NCBI RefSeq assembly: GCF_001540865.1
Contig: NC_033632.1
Location: 2,426,727 to 2,490,726, forward strand
Direction: 5' to 3'
From: Ananas comosus
Lineage: Eukaryota; Streptophyta; Magnoliopsida; Poales; Bromeliaceae
DNA: 64,000 nt
The position numbers and the translations under genes were made by a program. Under the pieces are notes generated by a model that made no database searches, was not told where the DNA came from, and saw nothing but the letters and a program-made list of their open reading frames with translations. Below are positions 21,920-33,509 of this stretch, in pieces; position 1 is the first letter of the stretch; each line of letters opens with the position of its first letter.

Positions 21920-23993
21920 ATGAAGAACGAATCGGTCTGCGACGTGAAAACGCTCCTGAATGTGCTGTCGCAAGGCGAGGAGCAGACGCTGCGGCTCGAG
22001 GCCTGCGTCGGCGATCCCGACTCCGCCGAGATGTGCAGACACCTCGCCCGGCAGACCCACTCCCTGTTCCAGCAGGCTGCCGCAATGGCCAGGCTCATCG
22101 CCGACTCCCGGCAGCAGCCCAGCAGCAACAACAACAACAACAATACGAACACGGCTGCTGTGGCATCGGACTCGCCGCCGCGATCGGGCAGCGGGAGCCC
22201 GACCAGCGAGAGCTCCGAGCGCGCGTCTAAGGAGCAGGAGCGCCGCGAGATGTCGAAGAAGAGGTGCTTCTTCTTCTCCTTCTTCTCTACTCTATTCAAT
22301 ATATATGCGCGAATGTATAGAATCATTTTGACTCTGCTTCTATTTTTGACGGCACCTTAAAAAGTAGAAGATTCTGATTGATTTTATTACAGCATACTAT
22401 ATTTTTACTAAAAGCAGCGGCTTCTTTTTCTCTCTCATTTGCGATCGTAGGAAGACGCTGCCGCGATGGACGAACCAAGTGCGGGTGACCTCCGGCGGGA
22501 GCAGCGATGGCGGCGGCGTGATCGAGGGGACGCCGGACGACGGCTATAGCTGGAGGAAGTACGGGCAGAAGGACATCCTGGGAGCCAAGTTTCCCAGGTT
22601 TGTGGAAGCAGACACCTCTCTCTTCTCTCGCACTAATTTTGGACTTTCCCCTGAAGCAGCAGTAATTGCTTTTCCCACCTGTACGGAAAAGTTACCTGCT
22701 TTTTTCTCAAGCTTTGTTTAGCTTCTACATAGGAATCGTCTCCGATATATTAAAAATATATATCTTTTTTTATTCAAGCAATTTGGCAAAGGTTAATATA
22801 TATTCACAAGAAAATCTAATAAATTCAGAAGCAAAAAGGCCCAATTTCAAACTTCAATTTTTATGTTTAAGTAAAGAATAAAACTTTTTTGAGCAACTCT
22901 TTAAAAACACGCCAAACAAAATACAATGAAAATTTTAAATTAGAGTTTACGCATTTATAGCCCAAAAATGTACTTCAGCTTTTTCTCGGATTTAAAACTC
23001 TGTTGTTTACCAAATGTCAATTTCTACTTTTCAGTGGACAAGCAATTTTAAGAGTGGTGCCAAAAACTGTAAAATGTAAAGAAGCTTCTTTTGTTTCTTT
23101 CCTCAGGCTAATCTTCAGAAGATTCATCTAGAGAGCTTTTGACTAGGTCAAAACAGTTCTCAAATACCAATCAAGATATGGTTTTTTATATTTAACTAAG
23201 ATTAGGCCATTGGCTTCAACTTACAACAAGCTTACTCCTAGTATTGACTCAAAAGGAATCAAAGAGCTGGACCATCACATATAGAAGCTTCTTCAAAAGC
23301 ACTATATATTTTTATGCGAACTTGAAACTTCTTATTCGCTCGCTCTGATACGATGCTGATTGTTTATTTTTATTTTTCAGAGGTTACTATCGTTGCACTC
23401 ACCGCAACTCTTACGGATGCCTAGCAACAAAGCAAGTGCAGAGATCCGACGAGGACCCCTCGGTTTTCGACATCACATACCGAGGGGGGCACACATGCCT
23501 CCAGAGGCGGCGCCCGACCGCTACAGCAGCGTCGGCGGCACAGGAGCCAGGCATGCTGCAAATGCAGGATAACAGGCAGCTCGATCCTAACCGACCGCAA
23601 GAACCGCATTGCGATCAAAACGAGCTACTACTGAGCTTCAGACAGGGCCTCAAGGTTAAGACCGAGGGCCTTATACCGGACGGCGAACACGGCCTAACTT
23701 CCTCTTCCTTCTCCTTCCCTTCCACGCCGGTCAGCAACTTCGCGAGTACCTTTTCTCCGACTTTCATATCTCCGACCACCTCGGAGTCGAACTACTTCTC
23801 GATGTCGCCGTGCCAGATGAGTAACTTCGGAAGGGGGCCAACCTTTCTTGGCTCCGAGTCCGAGCTCACCGATCTCATCTCCGGTGCGACTTCCGTGGCC
23901 AATTCCCCAATGGTGGACATAGATTTCGTGCTCGAGCCGGCCAATTTCGAGCCGAGTTTCCCTTCTTTTGATTCTTCCAATTTTTTCAGGTAG
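21920..23993 (+). CDS. WRKY transcription factor, group III
   Basis: DNA-binding regulator of W-box promoters, usually in defence, salicylate or senescence programmes. Three exons: 21,920-22,263, 22,451-22,597 and 23,381-23,993 (367 aa). The phase-2 intron after FPR is the conserved R-type intron of WRKY domains. One domain: WRKYGQK at ~149-155, then C169-X7-C177-X23-H201-X-C203. The C-X7-C...HXC zinc finger defines group III (WRKY30/41/46/53 class). A basic RKTLPRW lies just before it (~115-121). The N-terminus has a leucine-containing helix (ARQTHSLFQQAAAMARLI) as in group III members. A Ser/Asn/Gln-rich linker follows, and the C-terminus is Ser/Phe-rich and acidic (likely activation region). 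Start: first ATG in a conserved frame; upstream in-frame codons lack an ATG. Which orthologue it is cannot be told. Confidence 0.95.
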
Positions 23994-24007
23994 AAGTGAG
24001 GAGGAAC

Positions 24008-24008
<1 letters not shown>

Positions 24009-24058
<50 letters not shown>
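24009..24058. repeat. (CA)n microsatellite in the WRKY 3' UTR
   Basis: About 24 CA units start 16 bp after the WRKY stop codon, so the repeat is probably transcribed. Confidence 0.9.
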
Positions 24059-24059
<1 letters not shown>

Positions 24060-24060
<1 letters not shown>

Positions 24061-24640
24061 AAGCCACTGGAATCAAAGTTTGAATCCCTGTAAGGTTGGG
24101 GGATTAGTATTGCATGTAGCTAGCAAGTAGAAGATCACTCAATCATGTAGTGCATGTAGAGGTTAGAGTAAGTTTTTTGAGTTGTAGTCCTTATTGTTAT
24201 TTAAGAGATAAATAAGATCTTTTAATCAATTTATTGGTCAATTAGCCTCATAATAGTCCAGATTTATTTAAAACTTCATACGAAATTGTATCAATCTTAC
24301 ATCATGCACCCTGTCATTGTACTCAATAGGTTTGAAGAAGTTCGGAGGCCTACCTCAATATGGCTTATGGCTTACTTCAATATTTTTACTATAGAAAAAT
24401 AATAATAATAATAAAATGATCAGCAACACAAAGTACACCAACTTTTAACAAAGTAAAAGCTTCCGTTTAATTACATTTTGAATTCATAAACATCGAAAAC
24501 TTACACATCCTGGAGTCAGACCAGCCACAAAAGAAAATTTGAAAAAAAGAAAAAAAAGAAAAAAAAAAAGTCCCTTTTGGGCCTTAATACTCCGCCAGTC
24601 GACAAATTCAACAAAAATCAATCTGTTACAAGAATTTCAA
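24060..24640. other. Convergent 3' flanks of the WRKY and TBL genes
   Basis: Less than 650 bp separates the two stop codons. The stretch holds the WRKY 3' UTR, an (AAT)n at ~24,400, and an A-rich run (24,540-24,570) that reads as a T-rich 3' UTR on the minus strand. No further gene. Confidence 0.5.
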
Positions 24641-24642
24641 AA

Positions 24643-27600
24643 TCACGAGAGCTTCATCAATTCAAACACCATCTCCATGATCAAATCATTCCAAGTATCT
24701 ACAGGCCCAGGCAAGCACCAATGTAGGCAGTCATTCTGCACATTCAAGTTCTCACCCTTATCGAACGGATGGAAAGTCCGATACGGTCCCGAATGCCCGT
24801 CCGGCCTCAGCAACGAGAGGGGGTAAGTGTCGAGAATCTTAAGCCGGCCCGCATTTTCCAGCCCATGGGCTGCTACCGCCCTCTCGAATTCCTCTAACTC
24901 AATTCCCCTCATCAAATGGTCCACATCTCTTCCTTTAAACTCGCCTTTCTTGTATGGTTTAGTCCTATTACAAGTCCCCCCACTAAACCACTCCCCATTC
25001 TCAAAGTGGTCCGGCGTCCACGTCCTGTATATAACCACAGGTTTATGAGGCGAAGAGGTGATGAAGTCGAAAACAAGCCGAAGAGCTTTTCGGTATGAGT
25101 ACTCGAGCCCGAGTTCAGTTAAGTTCCTTTTAGGGCAATAGTGGCATCCCATTACAGTTCTATTTTCCAAATATATGGCAGTTTTTAAAAACCATTGACC
25201 GCCGGAGATGACTATGTAGTCAAAGGTGGGGTATTGGTCAGTCCAATTCAGTTCCAAAGTGTCAAGGTGGAGCTCGAGCTCAGACTTGGATTCGCCATCG
25301 TCGTTTTCGAAGATGTCGGCCTTGATTAGAAAGGGAGCCCATATGAGTGAGAGGGTGAAGTTGTGGGAAGGAAAGTGCCACCTTCGGGATTTATAGGTCT
25401 CGTCGTGGTAGACCTCAACAGCTTCTTCTGCCTGAATTTTGAACAAAAAATGGCTCGAATTAGTTGTTTTAAAAAACATCGAAATAATAAGATATGAATA
25501 TAAAACCTGAGGCAATGGTATTTCCTGACTCCACAAGAAATTAGGAAGAATTATATGTACTACAACTAACATATGAAAAGAATATTACAAAACAAAACAA
25601 GGAAAAAGCAAGTAAGCTCATTTTGAACATGGATTCCACTCCATTAAGAAAATGACGCTGCGAATATATCGCCTCCATGTGGAATAGCATCAAAAGTTAA
25701 TTTACTAGAAGGAAAGAATTGACTCCATCTAGAAACATGAAATAGACCTTAGATAGAAGGCAAATCAACGACTGGACATGATTGCGAAGAATTGAATCAC
25801 CAATCAATGCCCAACTTTTGTTTCGCATTGCGTCTAGAAACTTGACCGCATCAAATGGTGGTACATCACAGCTATAAGGTTTCCATCTCCAATAAAGATA
25901 CCCTGTGTCTGGCCTCCCATTCTTCATACAATTTTGCGGTGGTTCAATAAATCGACAACTTTCGTTGGTGTAAGCAGGACCTGAAGGATTTGGTATCCAT
26001 TCCCCATTGAAAATATCACAATTTTCTGCATAAACAATGTTTGAGGAAGCAAAGAATGGTGAACAAATAGTTGAGATAACAAAATCAGAAGCAATTAAAT
26101 GGACTATGATTACTTTATTGAATTAACGGAGGATGGACCGAGTGCAACTCGAACATGACGATGCTATTTCTCCAGAAATTTAAGCTGTAAAGAACAATCT
26201 TTTAACATTCCATACATAATATTGAAACCAACCCCCCCGCCCCCCCCNNNNNNNNNNCCCCCCCCCCCAACCCACCACACACACCTAGTCCACAAAGAGG
26301 GTCATTTACTATCTTTCCAAGAGAGTAGTTAAGTTAATACTTCTCTTTTTGCTTTTCAATATTAGACAAACTCATAAATTCAGCATTTCAGAGACAAAAA
26401 GGAGTTAACACTCAAATGCGACACGTGCATCAAATACTGTGAACGTCATTCACATAAACGACATGTTAAAGGCCAAGAAAATCACCAATATCCATATTTG
26501 TAGTACTTTCTAACATGAGAAGTAAAATGTTTCTAAAGCTAATTGATGGAAATTTTATTAACGAAAAAGAATAGTAGAACACTTCTTGCGTCTATAGATC
26601 TGACACTAGTTCGACAGAAAACACGCCAGCAGGAGATTTATAGTAGTACTAGCTATCTGCAAGGAATAGTTAAAGCAGCATGTTTTTTGACACAACTAAA
26701 CTTAGATTTTATTTTTAGTAAATATTGACAGATTTTTCAACCAGATATTTCATTCTAGCTAGATGTTCATCAAAATTTTAGTGGTGCAGAAACAACCCAA
26801 ATTAGATCTTTGAATAGAGAAACCAATAGTATGTTAGATCAAATGTTTTCTCTATGAAGATTTCTATTCTTAATATACAATACACTATTTTTTCTCAAAA
26901 AGCATCCTTTAAAATATTCTCAATCTAGAATGAATAAAAATGTGAAAAAATAAAACCTTCTTTAGAGGCTTCTTTTTCTTTGTCGACATCTGGTGTAATT
27001 ACAGGAATTGGAGCCTCTGGGATCACAGTATTCTGTGATGCTTGAGAACCTGATCAGACAAAATATAAAGGATCAAAACTAAAACTAATTTCATTCAAAA
27101 CTTAGATTTTAGTTTTAGTAAATATTGACAGATTTTTCAACCAGATATTTCATTCTAGCTAGATGTTCATCAAAATTTTAGTGGTGCAGAAACAACCCAA
27201 ATTAGATCTTTGAATAGAGAAACCAATAGTATGTTAGATCAAATGTTTTCTCTATGAAGATTTCTATTCTTAATATACAATACACTATTTTTTCTCAAAA
27301 ATCATCCTTTAAAATATTCTCAATCTAGAATGAATAAAAATGTGAAAAAATAAAACCTTCTTTAGAGGCTTCTTTTTCTTTGTCGACATCTGGTGTAATT
27401 ACAGGAATTGGAGCCTCTGGGATCACAGTATTCTGTGATGCTTGAGAACCTGATCAGACAAGATATAAAGGATCAAAACTAAAACTAATTTGGCAATGTA
27501 GGATATGACAGCTATCAAGTTAACAATTACTTATTAAATAAATTTATAACACAGTAATTTGTCGTTTCAAACAAAAGCACATAGGAAGTGGAACCCTATG

Positions 27601-28901
27601 TTAATTTATGACTTTGGAGTAATTTGTCTTGATAATTACAACACTCATTTTCTCAAGAAAGATAATTACAACGTTCATTTCAAGGAAGTGGAAATATCAG
27701 AACTTCCTAGGGTCATAGAGTAACTAGAGGAAAACTACTGATATCGGAAATATAATAAAGAACTGTTTAATCAAAGCAAGTTACTTTAGAACAATAAAAG
27801 TTAATCCGAACAGCAAGGAAATTTCTGATTAATTGTAATTTATCAAAAACAACCAAAACTGAACTTTTCTTCTGATAAAAGAAACCAGGTGTCAATTATT
27901 AGTCACATAGTCCAAAGCAAAATGGAAAAAAAACCCATATCGATTTCGTCCGAGAACATTGAATATCTTTCTGATAAATTAACCGATTACATGTCGGACA
28001 AACAGATCAGAGCGAAATCATTAAATTATGTACGAACATGGCCAAAAAAAATGTAATTCCAGAAGGACCAGAACCAAATATCAAATTGTGTACGTTATTG
28101 TCGGCGAGATCTTAAAAATGACCTCATTCCTACCAAAAATTTCAATTTTTTCCCACTGTAAAACATACAAACACCCAACAATTCACTTGATTAAGATAAA
28201 CACCAGGTCTTTTCCATGAAGCAATAAAAGAAATAAAAGCCCCTAAAATCATACTCAACTCAAAATTTGCCAATAATTTACGTTCGCAGAGTGCCCACTA
28301 TTCCTTAAAAATACTGTGTTATCTAAAAGATCGATCTGATATTAAAAAGCTGTCCAGAAATAATCTTACTACACATGCTCACATGCACGACGGATGCGAA
28401 AGGCGGGATTGAGAGGTGAGGTAAGAGATGGAATTTAATCCACCAAATTTTAACATAGGGACTTCACCCATCAAATTTCCACAGTCGAAAATTTGAACCC
28501 ACAACCTCAAAGAGTTCTGTTGGATGAAGAAGTATAGAATTTGTTGCTAAATGGAGTACAAATATACACTCAACAAACTCAACCCTAATAAAAATGAGAT
28601 CTTTGAGCTTAAAAGTAATAAAAAAACAAAGGAAAAGAAAAAGAAGAGGAACTCTCTTACCATTCCGAACCTTCCCATCTCTAACAATGTTGTCGTCGTC
28701 GAAAGAGGAGGAGGACCCATCTCTATCCTTGGGCAAGACGACGAAGACACCGGCGTTGGCTGGGGCGGAGGAGGAGGAGGAGCAGAAGAAGAGGCGGAAG
28801 GAGACGCCGACGAGGAGCGCGGAGACGAAGAGCTTCGCCATTACGTGGCTGCTCCTCCTCCTCTGTAGCCCCGGCGCCCATGGCTCCCACTCCGAACCCA
28901 T
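24643..28901 (-). CDS. Trichome birefringence-like (TBL) protein, putative polysaccharide O-acetyltransferase
   Basis: Golgi type II membrane protein; TBL family members O-acetylate xylan, mannan or pectin. Minus-strand exons: 28,661-28,901; 27,357-27,449; 26,957-27,049; 25,748-26,025; 24,643-25,431 (497 aa if both small exons are used). The N-terminal exon has a signal anchor (LFVSALLVGVSFRLFF). A Ser/Pro/Glu linker follows. The TBL domain opens ENCDIFNGEWIPNP...CRFIEPPQNC, with WRWKP and the catalytic GDS motif (ALIGDSI, Ser ~219). The last exon has YHDETYKSRRWHFPSHNFTL, SGGQWF, YRTWTPDHFENGEW and the terminal DCLHWCLPG (DxxH, ~469-472). It looks closest to the TBL19-22 subgroup, judged from memory. 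Oddity: exons 2 and 3 are a tandem duplicate of the same 31-codon linker exon, both phase 1, so the frame is kept with one or two. The substrate polymer is not deducible. Confidence 0.9.
26248..26257. other. 10-N assembly gap inside a poly-C tract
   Basis: Ten Ns sit between C-runs in the intron upstream of the TBL GDS exon. The true length of the tract is unknown. Confidence 0.95.
26701..27091. repeat. Tandem duplication unit 1 (contains TBL linker exon)
   Basis: Repeats with a period of exactly 400 bp in unit 2 (27,101-27,491). The copies differ at only a few positions, e.g. ATTTTATTTTTAG / ATTTTAGTTTTAG, AAAAGCATCC / AAAAATCATCC and AGACAAAAT / AGACAAGAT. The unit carries a complete 93-bp exon with both splice sites. 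Confidence 0.95.
27101..27491. repeat. Tandem duplication unit 2 (contains TBL linker exon)
   Basis: Partner of 26,701-27,091. The near-identity of intronic as well as exonic bases shows the duplication is recent. Confidence 0.95.
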
Positions 28902-29146
28902 CCCCCTCCTCCTCCTCCTCCTCCTCCTCCTCCACCTAGAGAGAGAGAATTGTTTGTAGAGAGAGAGAGAGAGAGGAGCGGGGGGAGAAGGGGACGACTA
29001 CAGGGGAAACGGAGCGAGCATCTTCTTTTTGTCGCTTTATGGTTCGGTAATTAACTTGGAGAGAAACTGTTGCTCTGCACCGGGTGTATAAACTTACCTC
29101 GTACACCACCACCGCATCCATCTATAAAAATTTTATATTTTTTAAA

Positions 29147-29190
<44 letters not shown>
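28902..29190. other. TBL 5' UTR/promoter and (TA)n tract
   Basis: (GGA/GAG)n-rich leader on the minus strand (28,901-28,980) and a (TA)n microsatellite at 29,150-29,190, into which the next foldback element is set. No clear TATA box at a good position. Confidence 0.4.
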
Positions 29191-29194
<4 letters not shown>

Positions 29195-29731
29195 CGCCTA
29201 CTATGCTATCGGTAGCACGAAGCGCTCCCTGCTACCAAGTTGTTTTCCATGATGCGGCTTCCAAATCGACGATCGACTCCGTTAGACTTGATCTACCATA
29301 ATTGAAAGTATTTGAAAACTAAATTTCAGGTTTTTTGGACATCATTTGACTAGTGATCAAAAGATCTCAAATTGACAATTTTAATGGCTGATGTGGTGTG
29401 TTTGTGAGTTTAACGATGTAAAACAATCAAATGCGATAAAAATTTTATAAATAAATCTTTTCATTATTTAGAGTAAGATCAGTATATCTGATCATGAATT
29501 TAAATCTTTTATCACTATTTTTTCATGAGATTTTTATTTTTCAGCCATTCAATTTTAGAATACTTGTTTGATAGGTAAATAATATTGAAAAATTATGAAA
29601 TTTAGTTTCTAAATACTTCAATAGTGTAGATCAAGTCTAACGGAGCCGATCGTCGATTTGGAAGCGCATCATCGAAAACAACTCGGTAGCACGGAGCGCT
29701 CCATGCTACGATAGTACAGTAGCCCCGTTCT
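29191..29731. mobile_element. TA-flanked foldback MITE (copy C, full length)
   Basis: Ends CCTACTATGCTATCGGTAGC / GCTACGATAGTACAGTAG, with (TA)n directly outside both ends. Both arms hold the CGACGATCG.CTCCGTTAGAC block and its complement. It is like the rice Micron elements in sitting inside TA microsatellites; that comparison is from general knowledge. Confidence 0.8.
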
Positions 29732-29749
29732 ATATATATATTGCTGTTA

Positions 29750-30110
29750 ATAAAATCAACGCGCTGAAATAAAAATCTTACAAAATATAATATATGACAT
29801 TAAATTTTAAATCAAAGATATTGATCTTGTTTTATATAGTATAAAGAATTTTCTATCAAAATTTCACGTGATTTGGATATTTCTACACCGTTAAACTTGC
29901 AAACGGTTCACTACGGCGTGAAACTTGTTGATTTTGAGCCCATTCGATCACTAGGCAAATGATATCGGAAAATAATAAATTTATTTTCTAGGTACTCCAA
30001 ATACTCTAAATCAAGTTTAACGGAGCCGATCGACGATTCGAAAGTTGCAACATCGAAACGAGCTAGAAGCACGGAAGGCTCCGTGCTTCGATAGCATAGT
30101 GCCTCACTCT
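29750..30110. mobile_element. Truncated TA-flanked MITE (copy D, right half)
   Basis: Begins abruptly inside the element (GCTGAAATAAAAATCTTAC) and continues to the usual right end GATAGCATAGTGCCTCACTC followed by TA repeats. The left half is missing. Confidence 0.75.
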
Positions 30111-30364
30111 ATATATAATATATATAAATACTCTAGATCAAGTTTAACGGAGCGATCGACGATTCAAAGTCGCAACATCGAAACAGAGCTAGAAGCACGG
30201 AAGGCTCCGTGCTTCGATAGCATAGTAGCCTCACTCATATATATTATATATAAATACTCTAGATCAAGTTTAACGGAGCGATCGACGATTCGAAAGTCGC
30301 AACATCGAAAACGAGCTAGAAGCACGGAAGGCTCGTGCTTCCGATAGCATAGTAGCCTCACTCT
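30111..30364. repeat. Two tandem copies of the MITE right end (~125 bp each)
   Basis: 30,126-30,236 and 30,253-30,364 both contain ATACTCTAGATCAAGTTTAA through GCATAGTAGCCTCACTC plus a TA spacer, repeating the end of copy D. This is local tandem amplification of an element end. Confidence 0.85.
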
Positions 30365-30375
30365 ATATATATATA

Positions 30376-30912
30376 GAGTGAGGCTACTATGCTATCGGAA
30401 GACGGAGCCTTCCGTGCTTCTAGCTCGTTTTCGATGTTGCGACTTTCGAATCGTCGATCGGCTCCGTTAAACTTGATCTAGAGTATTTGGAGTACCTAGA
30501 AAATAAATTTTATTATTTTTCGATATCATTTGCCTAGTTATCGAATGGGCTTAAAATCAACAAATTTCAATGGCCGTAGTGAGCCGCTTGCAAGTTTAAC
30601 GGTGTAGAAATATCCAAATCACGTGAAATTTTGATAGAAAATTCTTTATACTATATAAAACAAGATCAATATCTTTGATTTAAAATTTTAATGTCATATT
30701 ATTACATTTTGTAAGATTTTTATTTTCAGCCGTTGATTTTGAGCCCCTTCATTCACTAGGCAAATGATATCGTAAAAATAATACAATTTATTTTCTAGGT
30801 ACTCCAAATACTCTAGATCAAGTTTAACGGAGCCGATCGACGATTCGAAAGTCTCAACATCGAAAACGAACTGGAAGCACGGAAGACTCCTTCCCATGGC
30901 ATAGTAGCCTCA

Positions 30913-30915
<3 letters not shown>
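30376..30915. mobile_element. TA-flanked foldback MITE (copy F, full length)
   Basis: Inverted ends GAGTGAGGCTACTATGCTAT / ATAGTAGCCTCACTC with (TA)n outside (left 30,365-30,375, right 30,916-30,957). Full ~540-bp structure. Its left end faces the right end of the preceding tandem copy, making a perfect palindromic junction through the TA spacer. Confidence 0.85.
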
Positions 30916-30959
<44 letters not shown>

Positions 30960-30960
<1 letters not shown>

Positions 30961-32380
30961 CTGTTAATAATGCTTGGTTGTTGAAGCTCTAAATGGCAAG
31001 TGGGATTCGGATTTGCCGCGCTCCTTCCAAAATGCTCCGCTCTGAAATTTGGAAGCAATGTCATGTGATGCGGGCCCAAGCCCGGAGACCATGTGACAAG
31101 GCAGATCTCAAAGGTGGAATTTTTTTCTTTTTCTTTTTCCTTTTCAATAAGATTCTACCTTGTAACTTGAAACCCAAATTTTAGGTTTCAACATTACAGA
31201 TTGAATTAATATTCAGTATACATCAAATAGTTTTCTAATAAATTCAGTTAATTAGTCAAATTTTAATAATAATTTTAAAAATTGACTAAGATTGTAAATC
31301 TGCAACAAGTTTTACTATCCTACTTGGTAGAGTAAGAATTTGTGACGCACACTCTAATATCAGTTGGGATTTAGCTATATCAAATTCGAACTCCAAATCT
31401 TAGATGGATTGTGACGCCTTAATAGTTTTATATTAGATAATAAGAAAAGCATGATTGAAAATATAAGAGTCGCGATCCTCTGCAACAATAATTTAGGCTT
31501 TAAATATTTTTGGCCAACAGTTTAGATTCAACGAGTTATTAGTGCTGATAGGCTAGTTCGTTATGTGAGTAATCAAATTCAAACTAACAATCAGTCTTTG
31601 TCCAATTTAGACCTAGATTGAATAAAATACTCTCCAACCAGAATTTTTTTTTCTTTTTTTCTTTTTTCTAATATATATAAACCACGCACTATAGCAGAAC
31701 TTTAATAACAGATCGACAAAGCAGAGGCTTATTAATGCACACTCCCACAAGAAGCCCCAGCTTTAAAGCAGAGTCTTAACGCACACTTCCAAAATCCACC
31801 CCCCAGATTTTGGCTCGTTGCAGCAGACCCTCCTCCCTCAACTGAACCTCGTGGAACATCAATCAGATTAGATTGAGATTTTTCATGCTTTAATTTTGTA
31901 AGAATCATGCATGTGATGCATTTAAAGTTCACAAACATCCAAAAGAATTCAGGTAACCGTTCCTTATCATGTTTGTCTTTTCCTGCTGCAACTGATAAAG
32001 AAAAGAAAAAAGAAAAAAAGGGTGTCATGCACTAAAGGAAAATCACAGCTAATTCGCATTCACAAAAACTATAGGGGAAATTTCGGTTGCTTAAAATCAA
32101 TGTTTCTTTTAGAAAAAAAAAAAAAAAAGGATGTTAATTCATGCACCTCATGCAAACTTTGGAGGAGGATATAATTAAGTGGATGCATCCACTGTAAATT
32201 TTTCGTTTTTTAGCGAGTTACACTTTGAACTAAGACACTAGAATAGTGCATCTTAATAAAGTGCTTTATCTTAAGCAACATTCCAGGGGCAAATCTAAAA
32301 GAGGAAATGTGTCCATCATTTTGGCTGTACCTTCCCTATCAAACTTTTCAATTGTAAGCCTACCAAGCTGCACAAATCTT
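30960..32380. other. Intergenic; possible unrecognised exon-like ORF on minus strand
   Basis: A minus-strand frame at 31,732-31,870 reads NLIDVPRGSVEGGGSAATSQ and ends CGSVH-stop. It could be the last exon of a decayed gene, but no partner exons or family were recognised. The rest is AT-rich. Confidence 0.3.
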
Positions 32381-32384
32381 ATAG

Positions 32385-33041
32385 CGTTTGGTTCGAGAAT
32401 AATGGAGGGGAATAAACTTTTATTCCAACTTTCCCATTTTGCTCCTAAACGTAAATTTTCATACCCGAGAACAGTAATTCTCAAGTCTCTGAAATAAGCC
32501 GGTATAATCCGGTATAAATCTGAAACTACTGTTCCATCATTTTTCTTGAAACAAGTTTTTGTTCCCAATAGAAACGAGATTAATTTAAATTTAATTTTAA
32601 TTTTAATTATAATATTAAATTAATAATTAATCTAATTAATATATTTAAATTATTATCCATTGTTTAAATAGTAAAGCAATTGATTTATTTATTATTTATA
32701 ATTAATTAACTAATTAATTATTAATAATTTAATGTGTTTATTCATAAACTAATATATATATTGATCAACCATTAATATTTTTATTAATCTAATTAATTTT
32801 TTTACTAGTTATCTAACTACAATAATTTACTTACTAATTAAAAAATTAAATTATTTTTTATATTTAATTAATTAATTAATACGTTTTCATTATCTTATAT
32901 AATATTCATAGCTAATAAATTTATTATTTTATTATTTTTTAAAAAAAAAGCACAAAATTGATCTAGATGTTACTTATGCCTGAATTTATAACTATCCCTA
33001 AAATAAACGGTTTTACTTATATTCGAACCAAACGCAGCCCT
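32385..33041. mobile_element. Putative MITE with GCGTTTGGTTCGA termini
   Basis: Left GCGTTTGGTTCGAGAATA and right (complement) GCGTTTGGTTCGAATATA form a 13-bp perfect terminal inverted repeat. The interior is extremely AT-rich (TTAATTAATT stretches). GCGTTTGGTTC is typical of plant DNA-transposon MITE ends. No clear target duplication, so limits are approximate. Confidence 0.5.
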
Positions 33042-33509
33042 GCGACAGAAACTTGAAGGGTACTTTGGGTAGCTATCAACTTTGACAGAACAGAAGGACG
33101 GTCCCCGGGCCTCTTTGCAAGTTAGTTTTTGTACATTGCACCAAAGAAACTTAATAATTAAAACTTCCAACTACTCTTAACCTTAGCAATAGGTAACAAA
33201 ATCACATATATACAGTTAACATACCAAAAGGTAGTTGCAAGAAACAACACGAGCAAATGAATCTTTCATTATCTGTTAAAGTCATAATACATCGGTTCAA
33301 GCAACGCGCTGTTAAGTTGAAAGATAAAAGGCCAGCAAGACCTACATACTAAATATTACAGCAATCCTGCATACGTCGGCTACAAAAATTTGCAGGCATG
33401 AAACTAAAACTCCAACTAGAAAGTACCGCACTGTCCTGCCCTTCATTTGAGGGAACATTCAAAGCTGTGAAAGGGAAGTTTGTAAATTTGCAGAGGGGGT
33501 CGTCGGTCA

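Noticed and set aside
21698..22331. Several overlapping long ORFs on both strands across the first WRKY exon
   Set aside because: They are frame shadows of the GC-rich exon; only the frame starting at 21,920 continues into the WRKY domain with correct splice phases.
29152..29190. Possible CRISPR-like or satellite array among the repeated blocks at 29-31 kb
   Set aside because: The repeats are MITE copies and ends separated by TA microsatellites; there are no regular spacers, and the genome is a plant's.
30045..30347. ORF with a repeated RKAPCFDSIV peptide
   Set aside because: The peptide repeat is produced by tandem MITE end sequences, not by a gene.
31732..32028. 98-codon minus-strand ORF ending CGSVH
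   Set aside because: Could be a last exon of something, but no family motif, no start and no neighbouring exons were found.
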